This document shows, piece after piece, positions 33,121-45,049 of a DNA stretch of 64,000 bases. Origin of the DNA: Cricetomys ansorgei (lineage: Eukaryota; Chordata; Mammalia; Rodentia; Nesomyidae); NCBI GenBank assembly GCA_026225945.1, contig JAMJFZ010000320.1, positions 14,635,501-14,699,500 on the forward strand, in the 5' to 3' direction. Every line of letters begins with the position of its first letter. Position 1 is the stretch's first letter. A model generated the notes under the pieces. That model ran no database searches. It had not been told where the DNA came from and worked only from the letters and a program-made list of their open reading frames with translations. A program made the translations under genes and the position numbers.

Positions 33121-34473
33121 ACAACTAAACAATTGCTTGTAACTTACAGAAGGGAACTAACTTCATTTATGTTGCTTGTTACTTATAGAGAACCCCCAAA
33201 TACATTAACATACGCAAACACATTCTTGAGAAGGAATAATAGCACTTCTAATAAAACTTATAAAGAGCCTTATGCTTTACCCTAAAGTACAAAGGTAGAA
33301 ATGTCTTGGTTTCTTGGTTTTCTTAAGTGGAATAAGAAAAATTCTATTCCATGGATTGTTCACAGTTCTCAGTATGTAAACAGGACAGCACCTTCCTTCA
33401 TAGAATTTTTTCTAGTATTCCCACACTCATACTTTTGACATATTTTAAAATTGGATTCCTAGAATTTTTTTCTCTTTAGAGAGTTACAGCTAGTAATGTC
33501 CAAGCACAATTATACCTACCAAACCCCCTTCCGCAGTTCCCCAGGAGTACTTGTGGATCCAGCCCACCAGCAGTCAAAGCACATAGGAGCCCTGGTTCAA
33601 GGCAGTTCCTCCTGATCACCTTCTCCTTTCTGCTTTTCATAGCTGGAAATCACCACCTCTTTGAAAAACACAATGCCATGCTGAATGTGCATTTTTCACT
33701 AAAATGTGACCTGGTTCCAGGCTGGTATCTGTGCTCCAAATTCAACTGACCCTTTGGCGAAATTCACACCCAAATATTTTGGACATTCTTCTAGCCCAAA
33801 ACTGCACGTAGGGTATCTGTTTTGTGCAAAGAGTTAATGAGGGGGAAAAAAAATGTGTGTGCAAGTCAGAAGTCAGTCCAGCCACTGCAACCCTGATACT
33901 GGGTCAAACTTCAAAACAGATGCGACAACTACCAGCCAAAGCGGGTCACAAGTACTGTGTTTTAGAAAAGAAATCAAGGGGAGAAGTGGACAAAGACAAA
34001 CCTTAAAAGCATTTTCTTTCTGTGTTAGTTCTTTGCCATTTGATAACCTCTTATTGCTTCTGATATTCTGATATTGCAACCCAAGAAATGTATTCTTTTC
34101 CATGAGTAAAAAAAAAAAAACAAGAAAGTATTACTGTAAACCTAAAAGATGAAGGAGGTGGGGGAAAACTTACATATAATTTTCTTTATCTGTCTCTCTT
34201 TTCTCTGAATTAACTTTATAACGAAAACATAGAGATACTGGGAACTGTAGTTCAAGGCTAGCCTACTGAACATGCGTGAGGATATGAGTTTGATCACTGG
34301 CAGCCAAAATAAACACATGAATAAATAAGTCAACAAATATATTTAACCAGTTCCACAACGTGGGATTTAATGTATATTTGAGGAACATGGGGGTTGGGGA
34401 GTATTTGTCTTTGTTTACTTTGGTGCTGGAGATTGAGCTCAGAGCCTCAAACAGGAAAAAAAAAAAAAAAAAT
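33121..34473. other. No recognised gene or repeat
   Basis: About 1.35 kb of unique-looking DNA with A-rich patches at 33,845 and 34,109. 'ttggtgctggagattgagct' near 34,420 is a short reversed ID piece. Confidence 0.45.
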
Positions 34474-34590
34474 ACTGATACACACCTGTAATCCCAGCAC
34501 TTGAAAGGCAGAGGCAAGTTTGGGATCTGTTTGGTTAATAGGCGGCTCAGGCCCAGGCTCGGGCTGCAGGGCGAGACTGTGTTTAAATAA
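34474..34590 (+). mobile_element. B1/B4-like SINE
   Basis: 'atacacacctgtaatcccag', 'ttgaaaggcagaggcaagtt' and 'gggcgagactgtgtttaa'. Confidence 0.7.
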
Positions 34591-35074
34591 CAACAAAATA
34601 GAACAAATGGGAGGGCAGCGAGACTTAGGAGTCTACGCAAGTCAGCAATTTTCACTTGTAGAGAGAGAGTTGAAACAAAGTTAAAGGGATTGAAAGGGTC
34701 TCATCTACCGCTACTCGAGGAGATGGGTATATAAAGAATCCCTGCTCCATCAGCAAAGGTACAACATCTCTATGTCCCTGATGTGCTCCAAGACCATTTG
34801 CCAGCCAGGCTAGAAGGAGTCAGCGCCGGCAAACAGGCTGTGGTAGAACCTTTGACCCAAACAGTGAGAACTCTGTGTGGCTCAAGTTTTGGCCATCTCT
34901 CTAAACGGCCTGTGGCGGCTGTGACTAGTTACTTGTCCTTCTCAGGATTGTGAGGAACAGCTACTGTGATTGCCTCTGATTCTCTATCCCAGTCCATCAA
35001 ACAAGACTGAGCATCCTTTCTGTCTCCTCACCCCCTACCCTTACACAGGCAAGAGTAAAACTGGGGAATTGATC
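34591..35074. other. No recognised feature
   Basis: Unique sequence with normal composition. Confidence 0.45.
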
Positions 35075-35345
35075 AAGAGTGGAGGGGATGCAGCTCAGTC
35101 GAAGAGTACTTGCTTAATGGGTGTGAGTTCCTAGATTCTAATCTCACAACCAGGAAACAGAGAATTGATTTTTAATTTTTTTTTTTTAATGTGCCAAGGT
35201 TGGGTGTGGTGACACACAACCGTGATATCAGCACTTGAGAGGTAAAGGCAGGGAGATGAGTTCAAAACCACTTTCCACTACACAGTGAGTGAGTGTGAAG
35301 TCACCCTAGTTTCCATGAGACCCTGTATCAAAAAAAAAAAAAAAG
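35075..35345 (+). mobile_element. B4-like composite: ID part then B1 part
   Basis: ID-like 'ggaggggatgcagctcagtc' and 'gaagagtacttgcttaatgg' are followed by B1-like 'ggttgggtgtggtgacacac' and 'gagaccctgtatcaaaaaa'. Confidence 0.75.
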
Positions 35346-35785
35346 TGTAACAGTAAAACTTTAGAATTCTGGGTTCCTATACCTTTATCCCAAGAATAAG
35401 CTACTGAAATACTGATAAGACTTTATAAGAAAGCAATTTCAACTATGTCCCACTACATCATTGGCCCAAAGACAGAGTGGCAATAGTTCTAGAAAAGAGC
35501 AAACATTAATACTCTAAATGTGACTGTCTGCTCATGACACGGCAGCTACAGTCTATTGTGACTCTAATCTCGGACAGGGAGGAGAAACGGGTGCTCATAT
35601 CAAATCCTTTTCAATGTTTGTCTTTTCCTTAGGTGTCAGAAGCTAGCTGTGGACTGGAATGAACAACGCTAAATGTTTGCTCTTTTTCAGTTAGAAAGCA
35701 GATTTGCTGCTGAAAAGGTCCTAGAGCGCCCCCTTATGGCAAAATGCTCTAAGAGAGAAATGCCGCAGAAAAGGTCCAAGAAAAA
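35346..35785. other. No recognised feature
   Basis: Unique sequence. Confidence 0.45.
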
Positions 35786-35925
35786 AACCCAGTGTAGTGG
35801 CTCAGGCCTGAAATCCCAGCACACAAGGCAGCATAAGATCAAGAGTTCAAAGTCATCCTCAGCTACACAAAATTCCAGGCCAGCTTGGGTTCCATGAGAC
35901 CCTGTCTCAAAAAAAAAAAAAAAAG
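35786..35925 (+). mobile_element. B1/B4-like SINE
   Basis: 'cccagtgtagtggctcaggc', 'gagttcaaagtcatcctcag' and 'gagaccctgtctcaaaaaaa'. Confidence 0.82.
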
Positions 35926-36004
35926 AAAAAGGTCGTGTTTCCATATAATATAGCCACTGCACCTCCCAAGGCTGTTGTCTCTTTTGTGGGTATGTGATTT
36001 TTCT

Positions 36005-36195
36005 TTTAAAAACATTTGTCTGTTTTATTTGTTTATTTGGGGGGGGGCATGCACATGCCATGGCGCAAGTCAGTTGGAGGACAATTTGACTTGTGGGAGC
36101 TGGTTCACTTCTGCCAGATGGGTTTGGAGAATTGAACGTGGGTCATTAGGCTTGGTGGCAAGCGCCTTCACCTGCTGGGCCATTTGATCTGCCAG
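36005..36195 (-). mobile_element. B4-family SINE (RSINE1-like), minus strand
   Basis: 'agtcagttggaggacaattt', 'gagaattgaacgtgggtcat' and 'aggcttggtggcaagcgcct'. Confidence 0.8.
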
Positions 36196-36764
36196 TCTTC
36201 TCCACTTTGGTGATGAGTAATTAGAAATCACCTTGACACTCAAAACAGTAGTCTGGGTTCATTCTATAAGTGTGTCTACTTACAACTGCAATAAATGACT
36301 TCTTTTGTACTAGACGGCCTTGCAACTCTACACTTCACATTCATTCAATTATGGCAATCTAAACTAATCCAGCTTTTATACTTCTGAAGGGCTAATTCCC
36401 AGATGGATCTCTTCCACCAGCAGCTGGGCTTGAAGTATTTTGTGAAGTGTCATCTTTCATTAAGCCATTCACACCCGCTAACCCCTGAACTGCTCTTGAA
36501 TGCCAGCCTCATAGTCAGTTCTATGAACACCATATGAGCTGTTATTCATTAGCAACAGTACGCCCTTATCCTCTAAACAAGACCTCGGGTTCTGACTGTC
36601 AATAGCCACAGCTGCAGACCCGATTCTCTGAGGGATTTCTGGTACAGCTGGAAAGACAAGAAATAATAGTTCTCACCTAAGACCACAAATGCCTACCATC
36701 ACACACACGCTAGCAACTGCACATCTAATTTTTCCCCTGGCTTTTGTTTTATTTTGTGTTTCAT
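36196..36764. other. No recognised feature
   Basis: About 570 bases without recognisable repeats, one of the few repeat-free stretches. I see no exon in it. Confidence 0.45.
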
Positions 36765-37182
36765 TTTGAGCAGTGCTGATAATTGATCCTATAGCCTCAT
36801 ACATACTTAGGAACAATCTCTACTGTTGAGTTATACCTCCAGTCCGCTTTGCTGTTATCTTTCTTCTTTTGTAAAGGTATATTTTGTTTGTTGGGAGGTT
36901 TTTGTTTTGTTTGGGTTTGTTTGTTTGTTTCTTGTTGTTGTTGTTGGGTCTTGCAAATATCCCAGGCTGGCCTCAAACTCACAATCTTCGTCTTGGCCTT
37001 CCTGGTCCTCAGATTACAGGCAAGTACCACCATGCCCCATTGTTATTATTTCTGTAAGAGGCAAGGTCTCACAATATTGCCCAAGCTAGCTCCAAATTCC
37101 TGGGATAAAATGATCCTCCTCCCTCAGGATCCTATACAGCTGAGATTACCACTGTGGTACCACAAGTACCACTGTGCTTGAC
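36765..37182 (-). mobile_element. Cluster of B4/B1-like SINEs, minus strand
   Basis: ID-like reverse (36,765-36,845), a TTTG/TTG tail, a B1 reverse ('aggctggcctcaaactcaca', 'cagattacaggcaagtacca' at 36,955-37,045) and a second diverged reverse copy ('gaggcaaggtctcacaatat' to 'accactgtgcttgac'). Confidence 0.7.
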
Positions 37183-37229
37183 TGTTTCCTGCTAACTTTC
37201 AACCCATGATCTAAACCTTTTTAAGTGTT

Positions 37230-37425
37230 CCTTTTTTTTTAAGATGTATTTATTTTTTATGTTGCATTGGTGTTTTTCCTGTGTGTATGTCTGTGTGAGA
37301 ATGCCAGATTCCCTGGAACTGGAGTTACAGACAGTTATAAGCTGCCATGTGGGTTCTGGGAATTGAACCCAGGTCCTCTGGAAGAGCAGCCTCTGCTCTT
37401 AACCACTGAGCTATCTCTTCAGCCC
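37230..37425 (-). mobile_element. B2 SINE (cricetid-like type), minus strand
   Basis: 'gttgcattggtgtttttcct', 'ccctggaactggagttacag', 'gggaattgaacccaggtcct' and 'actgagctatctcttcagcc'. Closely similar to copies at 60,105 and 62,235. Confidence 0.95.
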
Positions 37426-37736
37426 TTCCTTCAAGTGTACTATGTCTTAAAAGTAATTCTCTTTGACAAAGTTTGATTGAATAGCATCTTCTGATGCTCA
37501 AGAGAATAGTGTTCCTCTATTTCCTTAAGAAAATAATCTATTATTAATCTATCATCACTTTATACTATAGGTTCAGCATGAGTTCTGTCATAGCAGAGTT
37601 CCTCCTGAAAGGTAGGTCACCTCCAACTACAGAAGCTTGATCACTGCAAAGGAGGTGGAATCTACATGTTAAACGAGATAGCAAGGCTAGGAAGAGGTCA
37701 TTTGTGAAACAGGTTCAGGGATACAAGAATAAATCC
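37426..37736. other. No recognised feature
   Basis: Unique sequence. Confidence 0.4.
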
Positions 37737-37970
37737 TAGGTGCTGAAGAGATGCCCCAGCAGCAAAGAGCACTGACTGCTCTTCCAGAGACCTAAGTTCA
37801 ATTCCCAGCAACCACATGAGGTGGCTCAGAACCATCTATTACCTCAACTCCAGGTTCTCTGATGCAACTGGCCTCCTTGAGCACATGCACTCATGTTCAC
37901 ATACACACATGCAAGCACACATACATATACATAATTTAAAATAATTTTTAAAAACATCTTTTAAAAAAAA
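37737..37970 (+). mobile_element. B3 SINE
   Basis: 'gtgctgaagagatgccccag', 'actgactgctcttccagaga' and 'ttcaattcccagcaaccaca', then a CA-rich tail. Confidence 0.92.
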
Positions 37971-38394
37971 AGACTGAACACCAGGCTACAGAGAGCAGGC
38001 AGTATATTACATAAAAAGCCTGAACCAAAAGTCCCAGTCTGCTGCTCCCCACCAGCAGAGTCTACCAGCTGCTGCTGAGTCTTAAGACCTCTGGAGCAGA
38101 GTACAGTCGGCTAACCCTCCTAATCCAGAGGTCAGAAGTGGGTCCAAGTACAAGCTCCAGAAAAAGTTTGAAGAACTGAGGCAAGTAATCAGGATCAACG
38201 CAAATCCAGAGGGCAGAAAACACAATCCAGACCAAGGCAGCAGGAAGAACCCTGTGCACTGATGATGTCATGGCTCTCCCTGTTGCTGTTATTACTATTG
38301 TTGTGGGTGAGATAAAAGTACAAGATGAGAGCAACAGAGTCAAGAGAATCAGAGAGATTGAGTGCTCTTATACTATCCTCCTGCCACCCACGTG
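37971..38394. other. No recognised feature
   Basis: Unique sequence. An open frame of about 90 codons on the minus strand has no recognisable product. Confidence 0.45.
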
Positions 38395-38470
38395 TACACA
38401 TGCAAACATATTCCCAAACACAGTGCCTTACATACAGAAGGCGCTAAATAAAGACAATTAAAAAAAAAGG
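38395..38470 (+). mobile_element. L2-like 3' end
   Basis: 'cacagtgccttacatacaga' and 'aggcgctaaataaagacaat' match the familiar L2 3'-terminal module, followed by an A8 run. Confidence 0.5.
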
Positions 38471-38834
38471 AGTTAAAACAAATGTCAGTATTTCTGAGAG
38501 TGGTGTGTTTGACTTTCTTCTCTTGTCCCTTTAGATATCTGTGCTAGGTGACCTCTCATCTTCCCCTGCATTTTCTAGGGACCAGCATTACACCTGTGAA
38601 AGCTCTACTGGCAACACTAATCACTCGCCTATTGGGCGGTTTCACCGAATAGCCCAGGAAGGTGCAGATGTACTGTGTCCCAAACAAATTTCTTAACTCA
38701 TTCCTCCAGACGGGATCCTTCAGAATTTGTAAGATCCTTTATCAGCTACAAGAGGGAAAAATAGCCTAGGACATGTCTACAATCCCACTTACCTACGGGA
38801 GAAGTAATGAAGTCCTAGGTTGGAAGCCCAGTTG
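38471..38834. other. No recognised feature
   Basis: Unique sequence. Confidence 0.4.
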
Positions 38835-38967
38835 GGGCCAGCAAGATGGCTCCCAAGTCTGAAGACCTGAGTTTGGTCCTCAGGACCGACATGGTAAAAG
38901 CAGAGAACTGACTCTTGTACATTGTCCTCTAACCCCTAGACTCACACCATGGCACAAGTGCATCTAG

Positions 38968-39001
<34 letters not shown>

Positions 39002-39020
39002 ATGTATACTCTTAAATAAA
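38835..39020 (+). mobile_element. B4-family SINE (RSINE1-like) with (CA)n tail
   Basis: 'ggggccagcaagatggctcc', 'gaagacctgagtttggtcct' and 'acattgtcctctaaccccta'. The tail includes about 14 CA units at 38,969-38,996. Confidence 0.85.
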
Positions 39021-39104
39021 TAGTAAGTGCAATTACAAGTGCAAATTATTAAATTTAATAAAATTTAAAAGGAGCTAGGCATCTTAGTGAGACTTTGTGT
39101 CAGA

Positions 39105-39195
39105 ATAGGCAAGTTTTAAAGCCTGGGGGTATATTGCTTAGCATGTACAAGGTTCTGAGTTCAATCTGCAATATTGCAGTAGTAAAAAAAGGAAA
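39105..39195 (+). mobile_element. ID-type SINE
   Basis: 'agcctgggggtatattgctt', 'agcatgtacaaggttctgag' and 'ttcaatctgcaatattg'. Confidence 0.7.
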
Positions 39196-39311
39196 AAGGA
39201 TAGAAGGAAGGAACTTATATGTTGTAAAATGCATATGGACTAGCCTAGCCTCCTCCACCTACTCAATAAATATTTCTGTACAAACATCATATTAAATAAA
39301 TATGTATATAA

Positions 39312-39516
39312 TAGCATTTTAAAAATATTCTTATGTGTATGAGCATTTGGATGTAAACATGTGTACCACATGCTTGTCTGGTATTTGTGGAGACCAGAAG
39401 AGCAGGTTGTATCCCCTAGAACTGGAGTTATAGACAACTGTGAGCCACCATGTGGGTAGGAGTTGAATCCCAGTCCTCTGCAAGAGCAACAAATGCTCTT
39501 AACATCTCTACAGCCC
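39312..39516 (-). mobile_element. B3 SINE, minus strand
   Basis: 'cctagaactggagttataga', 'gtgagccaccatgtgggtag' and 'agagcaacaaatgctcttaa'. Confidence 0.9.
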
Positions 39517-39604
39517 CAATATGATAAAACTTTTTGTCCTCAAAAATACAACCTTGCCCAGGTACTGATCAGTAGGAATATGATTTTAAACAAAGCCCAC
39601 CTAG

Positions 39605-39740
39605 ACTGCGTCTTTGCATGTGGCTACTGAGCACTTCAGATGTGATTCATGAAACTGAGAAAGTGAATTTTCTTATTTTAATTAATTTACGTAACTACAT
39701 ATGGCCAGTGGTGGCTATGCTGAAGGTCACAACAGAGTAC
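39605..39740. mobile_element. MER5A-like DNA transposon relic (hAT-Charlie)
   Basis: Inverted terminal-type motifs 'catgtggctactgagcactt' at 39,619 and 'atggccagtggtggctatgc' near 39,702 flank an AT-rich centre, as in MER5A. Ancient. Confidence 0.6.
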
Positions 39741-40004
39741 CCAGATGTTAATCCCTTCTCATTGCTTCTGCTTCCTTCTCTTCCCAGGTAACAAGCCCAT
39801 TTTCAGGCTGCCATGCACGTTATTGAAGAACTGCCAGGATTCATCGAGTTTTATGCTTACTAAGTTATTGAAAACAAATCCACTTCTCCAACTACTTCTC
39901 TACTTGTGAAGATTAAAAGGTATGTTTAACCTCAATTCAGAACTTTAAAAATAACTACCTCCCCAGCCTCCCCTCATTGCTTCGCTTTCTTAGTTTGTTT
40001 GTTT

Positions 40005-40130
40005 GTGTTTTGAGACTAAGTTCCCTTTTATAGCCCTGGCTGTCCTGGAACTCACTCTGTAGACCAGGTTGGCCTCAAACTCATAGAGATCCTCCTGCCT
40101 CTGCCAGGCATGTTGCACCCCCCCCCTCGC
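40005..40130 (-). mobile_element. B1 SINE, minus strand, truncated
   Basis: 'tagccctggctgtcctggaa', 'accaggttggcctcaaactc' and 'gagatcctcctgcctctgcc'. The 5' end is replaced by a C-run. Confidence 0.88.
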
Positions 40131-40655
40131 TTAGTTTCCCTCTCTTCTTCCACTGAAGTCATGCACATCTTTCGAAGCTGTGTGTATGTGCTTGTTTGCC
40201 CAATCCCTGACTTGACTATTACAACCTTTCCCTTTGTGCCAATTATAAATTAGCCAATCACATCAGATTGTGAGGTCAAGCTCGCGCCACCAGGCTGAAA
40301 CTCTCTCACCACTGTATCATAATAAAAACTAACTGAACTTCCTTTCCCAGTGTTCTGGCTAGCCCAGTTTAGATCATGGCACAACCTTTTGACAAAAAGA
40401 AATTGCTTTGCCAGGTTACTTTCCCTTTGTTTACGGGTTTCTTTGTGCAATGCCAAGAATATTCTTCCCCAACACTTGTTTTACCTAAAGGTCCATTGTC
40501 CATTGCAACTTCAAATCATTCCATTGTCTATTATTCAAAACAAAATAAAACTTTTTTTTCCCTTTCTTTTCAAATCAACCTAGTGTCTGTCTATAGACTG
40601 GTCATTAGACTTTCTCTAAAGAAATGTTAGTTCCAGGAGACTTGGGCTTTCAGTT
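40131..40655. other. Unassigned; weak LTR-like signals
   Basis: 'tagccaatcacatcagattg' near 40,252 (CCAAT type) followed by 'aataaaaactaactgaactt' near 40,320 looks like a possible old LTR, but no family is recognised and there is no clear end. Confidence 0.3.
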
Positions 40656-40659
40656 TGTT

Positions 40660-40830
40660 TATTGTGTGTATATGTGTGTGTGTGCTGTGTGTGTGAGCAC
40701 CCATGTGCTATGGCGCTCATGTGGAGTTCAGAGGATAACTTGGTAGGGTCAGTTTTCTCCCCCTATCTTCATATGGGTTCCAAGCTTGAATTCAGGTTTG
40801 CTTGCTGACCCATCTGGGTTTCCAGTTTCT
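40660..40830 (-). mobile_element. B4-family SINE (RSINE1-like), minus strand
   Basis: A TG-rich reversed tail, then 'atgtggagttcagaggataa' and 'aagcttgaattcaggtttgc'. Confidence 0.7.
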
Positions 40831-42266
40831 TGAAATCACTTTTAGCAGTAGTGAACTTTGTTTTACCCAATATATCTCCCTCCCCTGTCCCTGCCTTAGC
40901 TTTGAAGCTGACCATGCCTCCAAATGAACTTTATAGCTCTGGGTAACTAAGCTGTTGATCTCCTAATTCATTTATTCTCTTCCTTTCTCTTCACCCCCCC
41001 CCAGCCCGCATTGATTTTTTTTCCCTCCATGATTTGGCTGAGAACCAAACCTGGAACATCTCATGTTATGATTTAATTTCAGTTGTCTATCTTTCCATCA
41101 GTGACAAGAGCTCCTTATTCCAGAATTTTCTGGAAGCTACCAGAAAGGTCCAGTAGAGGTCACTGTACTATCATATGCAATAGATGGAATTACTGTAGCT
41201 CCACTGCCTCTAAAAGACTATGAAAGTGCTAGTGATGACATTCTAAGAAAATAGGAAATTGGAGGGCATTTCCATCTTCCAGATACCACAACGCACATGG
41301 ATCCTGGGATTTCAAACATACAAGGCAACACTTACGGAAATTATGGGAAATGGACAGTAAATCAGTTTATTTCTTCTTGGAAATCACATTCACTACTTAA
41401 GCCCTTCAACAAGGACCAGAACCCACAGAATTCTAGAATACCAGAACTGGTAGTGTCCCTTATTTATACATAGTAATGGTATTGGAGGGTCTGTGAGCTT
41501 CTATTTGTTTTTGCTGAGACAGAAAAGTCAAAGGTATTTGAGATGAGGGGAGATTCGGATCTACTGGAGGAGTTCTTTTATGTTTTAACTGTTTCCTATC
41601 ACCAAAGAAAACTCTAGAAGAAATCTGATTCTGAAGCCCCTCCAAACCCTTCTCTTAAGAGCACCTCAGTCAGCTGGAGGCCAATCAAAGACTGGTGGCT
41701 AAGCTCCTGTCTCAGAAACAGCTGAATGGAAGGACTAGCAAAGCCGGGCATTCACTGCCGGGCTAAAAGGAACCAAATAAATGATAATTGTCAGTAGTCA
41801 AGGGAGAACGCAGCCTGAGAACAAAAGGAAGACAAATGAGGGTGGCCTGAAACCCTGGGTACTGGGGACAAATGGGAATCAATGACATAGAAAAGGGGGT
41901 GGAAACCCCCAATGTGATGCAGATGTGTTGGAAGCTGAGTGACCAGATCCCAGAGATGTGAGAGTCCCCTTCCCCAGGCCAGCCCTCCCCTCCCCCACAG
42001 CTCTGTGTGAGCTCACAATACTCTCCCTTCTGGTGGCAGTGCTTCATAGGGCCTCAAACAGACGAAAATGGAAAGCTTTGGATGAACAGAGCCTGCCCTT
42101 GGTGAGAAGTCTGAGAGTTCAGAAAGGCTGGTATGAGGACAGGTAAGGCTGAAAGGAAAGAAAGCCTGTTTCTGTTCCCTTCAGGATTGGAGATTTAGGC
42201 TTTAATGTGCACTTCGGTCATTTTTTGTAAAGTTTGGAACTTAAGATATTTTTAAAAACAAGGGTC
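40831..42266. other. No recognised gene or repeat
   Basis: About 1.4 kb, mostly unique. Open frames of 60-94 codons have no visible relatives. Confidence 0.45.
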
Positions 42267-42440
42267 TCACCAGCTCTGGTGGCTCACACCTTTAATCCCA
42301 GCACTCAGGAGGCAGAGGCAGGCAGATCTCTGTGAATCCGAGGCCAACATGGTCTATAGAGTGAGTTCCAGAACAGCCAGAGTTACAACAGAGAAATCTT
42401 GTCTTGAAAAACCAAAAAATAAAAAAATAAAAATAAAAAC
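42267..42440 (+). mobile_element. B1 SINE, near full-length
   Basis: 'ggtggctcacacctttaatc', 'ggaggcagaggcaggcagat' and 'gagtgagttccagaacagcc', with an A-rich tail containing AAATAAAAAT. Confidence 0.96.
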
Positions 42441-42661
42441 AAGGGCCTTTGTATCTAGCATACAGTAATTCTTGGTCTTTCCATGAATTGATAGAAAATA
42501 GCTCATTAAAAATACCTAGTAAGAGTCCCATCCACAGGAAGGTGTCAGGTACCCACGTACATGAAGAGAGGGCAATGGCTAACTCCCTCACCTCAGGTCC
42601 AGCTGCCCTTGACAGGCATGAGGAAAGAATTCCGTTTTATACTGTGTTTTAAAAGCAAACG

Positions 42662-42830
42662 GGAGGAGTTGAAGAGTTGGTTCAGCAGTTAAGAGAGTTA
42701 CTGATCTTCCAAGAGGACACTAGTTCACTTCTATTCCAGGAGATCCAACAAGTTCTTGTGGCTTCCCGAAGTAACGGGCACTCATGTGGCAGACACACAT
42801 ATATACATAATTTTTTTTTAATTATCTAAA
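42662..42830 (+). mobile_element. B2/B3 SINE, shortened
   Basis: 'gaggagttgaagagttggtt' and 'gatcttccaagaggacacta'. The central part is missing, ending 'cacatatatacataatt'. Confidence 0.75.
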
Positions 42831-42941
42831 AATCAAACGAATTCTTACAGGGAACGTATTTTTAGGAACCTGGAAACGCCACCTAGCCTTAGAGCAGTTT
42901 ACTATTCACATAGTTAATAACAAGTTTTTAAATCAAAGAAT

Positions 42942-43075
42942 GAGTAAGGTGGCACTCACTTGCAATCACAGCGTTTAGGAGAGAAAGACAGGAGAGTTTT
43001 TGTTTGAAGCTAGCCTGGGCAAGTTCCAGAAGCACCTCTGGGGCCCAGCAAGACCCTATCTCCACTGATTTCAAG
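42942..43075 (+). mobile_element. B1/B4-like SINE
   Basis: 'gagtaaggtggcactcactt', 'gaagctagcctgggcaagtt' and 'gcaagaccctatctccac'. Confidence 0.72.
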
Positions 43076-43284
43076 GACATTGGGGGAGGGGGGGAGACAG
43101 CTTAGATGATGTTCTCAAGCCAATAGGATATGTAAATAAGGAAAAAAAAATTTCTAAGAAACTGATCCCACCTCCAAAAGTAGTTCTGTAGCTTCTCAGA
43201 TTTCTTGTCTGTGTGAACCACAGGACACAGCACGCCACTGGACCCGGCACTCAGTGGGTTACAGCAAAAAAGGAAGGATTTAGA

Positions 43285-43645
43285 GCCAGGGCCTGGAGAT
43301 ATAGCTTAGCTGGTAAAGTACTTATTTAACTCATGCTAAGCTCTGGGTTTGATCTTGAGCACTGCATAAACAGGCTTGTAATCACAGCACTTGGGAGGTA
43401 ACTGTATGAGGATCAAAAGTTCAAGGTCAGCTGTGGGTGTAGCTCAGTTGTTAGAGAGCTTGCCTAGCATGCACAAGGCCTTGGGTTCAATCCCTAGCAC
43501 TGCCCAAACCAGGCATCCTGCCACACACCTACAATTCTAGCACCCGGAAAGTGGAGCAGAAGGATCAGGAGTTAGTCATGTTTGATTGCTTGGCATGTTT
43601 GAGGTCAACCTGTGCTACATAAGAGCTTGTCTCAAAAAATAATTC
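43285..43645 (+). mobile_element. Tandem B4 composites: ID-B1-ID-B1
   Basis: ID at 43,289-43,362 ('ggagatatagcttagctggt'), B1 head at 43,370-43,425, a better-preserved ID at 43,430-43,505 ('gtgtagctcagttgttagag', 'tgggttcaatccctagcact') and a B1-like body to 43,640 ending 'agcttgtctcaaaaaat'. Either nested insertion or duplication of a B4. Confidence 0.8.
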
Positions 43646-43789
43646 AAGATTATCTTCTGCAACATAGCTATTTTAAAGACAGCCTGGGATACATGAAAAA
43701 GGTAAAATAACAAAATACAGTCAGGCATTCATCCCTTGGAAACTTTGACTTCTGTGTAATGCCTGGGTGGTAACCTTCTAGTTGGGGAT

Positions 43790-43872
43790 TTTGAAGAGCT
43801 TATTCTATCTCTGTTTTCTCATTTGTAAAATTAGAATATCTTACTACATAAGGATTAAGAAATAATAGTTAT
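43790..43872 (-). mobile_element. MIR SINE fragment, minus strand
   Basis: 'ctctgttttctcatttgtaa', then 'aattagaatatcttactac' and 'aaggattaagaaata', is the reversed MIR core. Confidence 0.6.
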
Positions 43873-44391
43873 TCTACAAATGGAGTGTATGTACACAAGT
43901 GTACTTGTGTGTAAATTATCTCAGCCTCTCTCAGACAAGAAAGTAAGACAAAAATAGTCTACTACTAGAAAAGAACTTTGAAAAATGAAACACTGCCCAA
44001 AGAACATGAATGATTCCATACTGAGAGCGTAGCAAGAGCTCACCACATACAACAGAAAAGGACTAAGACCTGTTTCAGAGATACTGACACAACTCTTTTA
44101 ATCACTTTCAGGACTGACAAGAAGCTGCCCAAAGACTAATTTCTACTCAACATCAGGAAAAGTTATCCACAGTGATCCTAAAACAGAAGGACTGTTTCAG
44201 GAAACTGTGTGTTCCTGTTGCTCCAGGTAAGATGAGCTGGCAGAGGAATATGGTTGGGTAGAGCCCAAATTGTCCCTATCAACTGGCCATGGCTGGATAA
44301 GACTCTTACAAGCCTAAAAATTGCTCACTAGAGAATTAGAGAAGGAAATGCTACTTTAAAAAAAAAAATCTACTTCAAAATTACACACTTA
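43873..44391. other. No recognised feature
   Basis: Unique sequence. Confidence 0.45.
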
Positions 44392-44470
44392 ATTAGGGAT
44401 ATAGCTTAATGTTAGAATGCTTGCCTTGTATACGCTAAGCCCTAGAGTAATCCCAAGTACCACTGAAAGA
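44392..44470 (+). mobile_element. ID-type SINE, diverged
   Basis: 'ttagggatatagcttaatgt', 'agaatgcttgccttgtatac' and 'gtaatcccaagtaccactg'. Confidence 0.72.
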
Positions 44471-44649
44471 TGAGGTGGGGGAGGAAAAATGAAGGAAAGA
44501 GGAAGAGATAACCTACCTACTAGCTACACTAAAGGAAAAAGACTTCTGCTTTATTTATAATCATTTCTGAAAGCACAAAGTCATAAGGTCTTAGCAGCCT
44601 GCTTATAGCACAAGTTTGTTAAAAGCAAAAGCTAGGTTAATATTTACTT

Positions 44650-44802
44650 ATTTATTTATGGCATTTTGAGGCAGAATTTCTCTGTATATCCCTGGCTGTC
44701 CTGGAACTCACTCTGTAATCCAGGCTGGCCTCACATTCAGAGATCTGCCTGCCTCTCCCTCTGAGTGCTGGGATTAAAGGAATGCACCACCACCACATAG
44801 CA
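44650..44802 (-). mobile_element. B1 SINE, minus strand
   Basis: 'ccctggctgtcctggaactc', 'ccaggctggcctcacattca' and 'gctgggattaaaggaatgca'. Confidence 0.95.
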
Positions 44803-45049
44803 AAAGCTATATTAATGCAAATAGTGCAGTTCGTTACCTATATAAACCTTTAAGTACTCATTCAAATACAGTTATCCAGTTTATCTTTTTAATGAATTAT
44901 TTGCCATTTTTCCTATAAGAATTCTAAGAAAAGCAAAAAATGTTTGTCACATCAGATGAAGATCTCTTTCACCTCTTAGAAGTAATACTAAAGCTTATTA
45001 TGAGGATTGAGTGACAAGAAGCAGTTCAGCACAGCTGTTGGTATATGTC

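Noticed and set aside
38046..38470. Possible processed pseudogene ending in AATAAA plus an A-run
   Set aside because: The 3' end matches the common L2 terminal module and no coding similarity is visible upstream.
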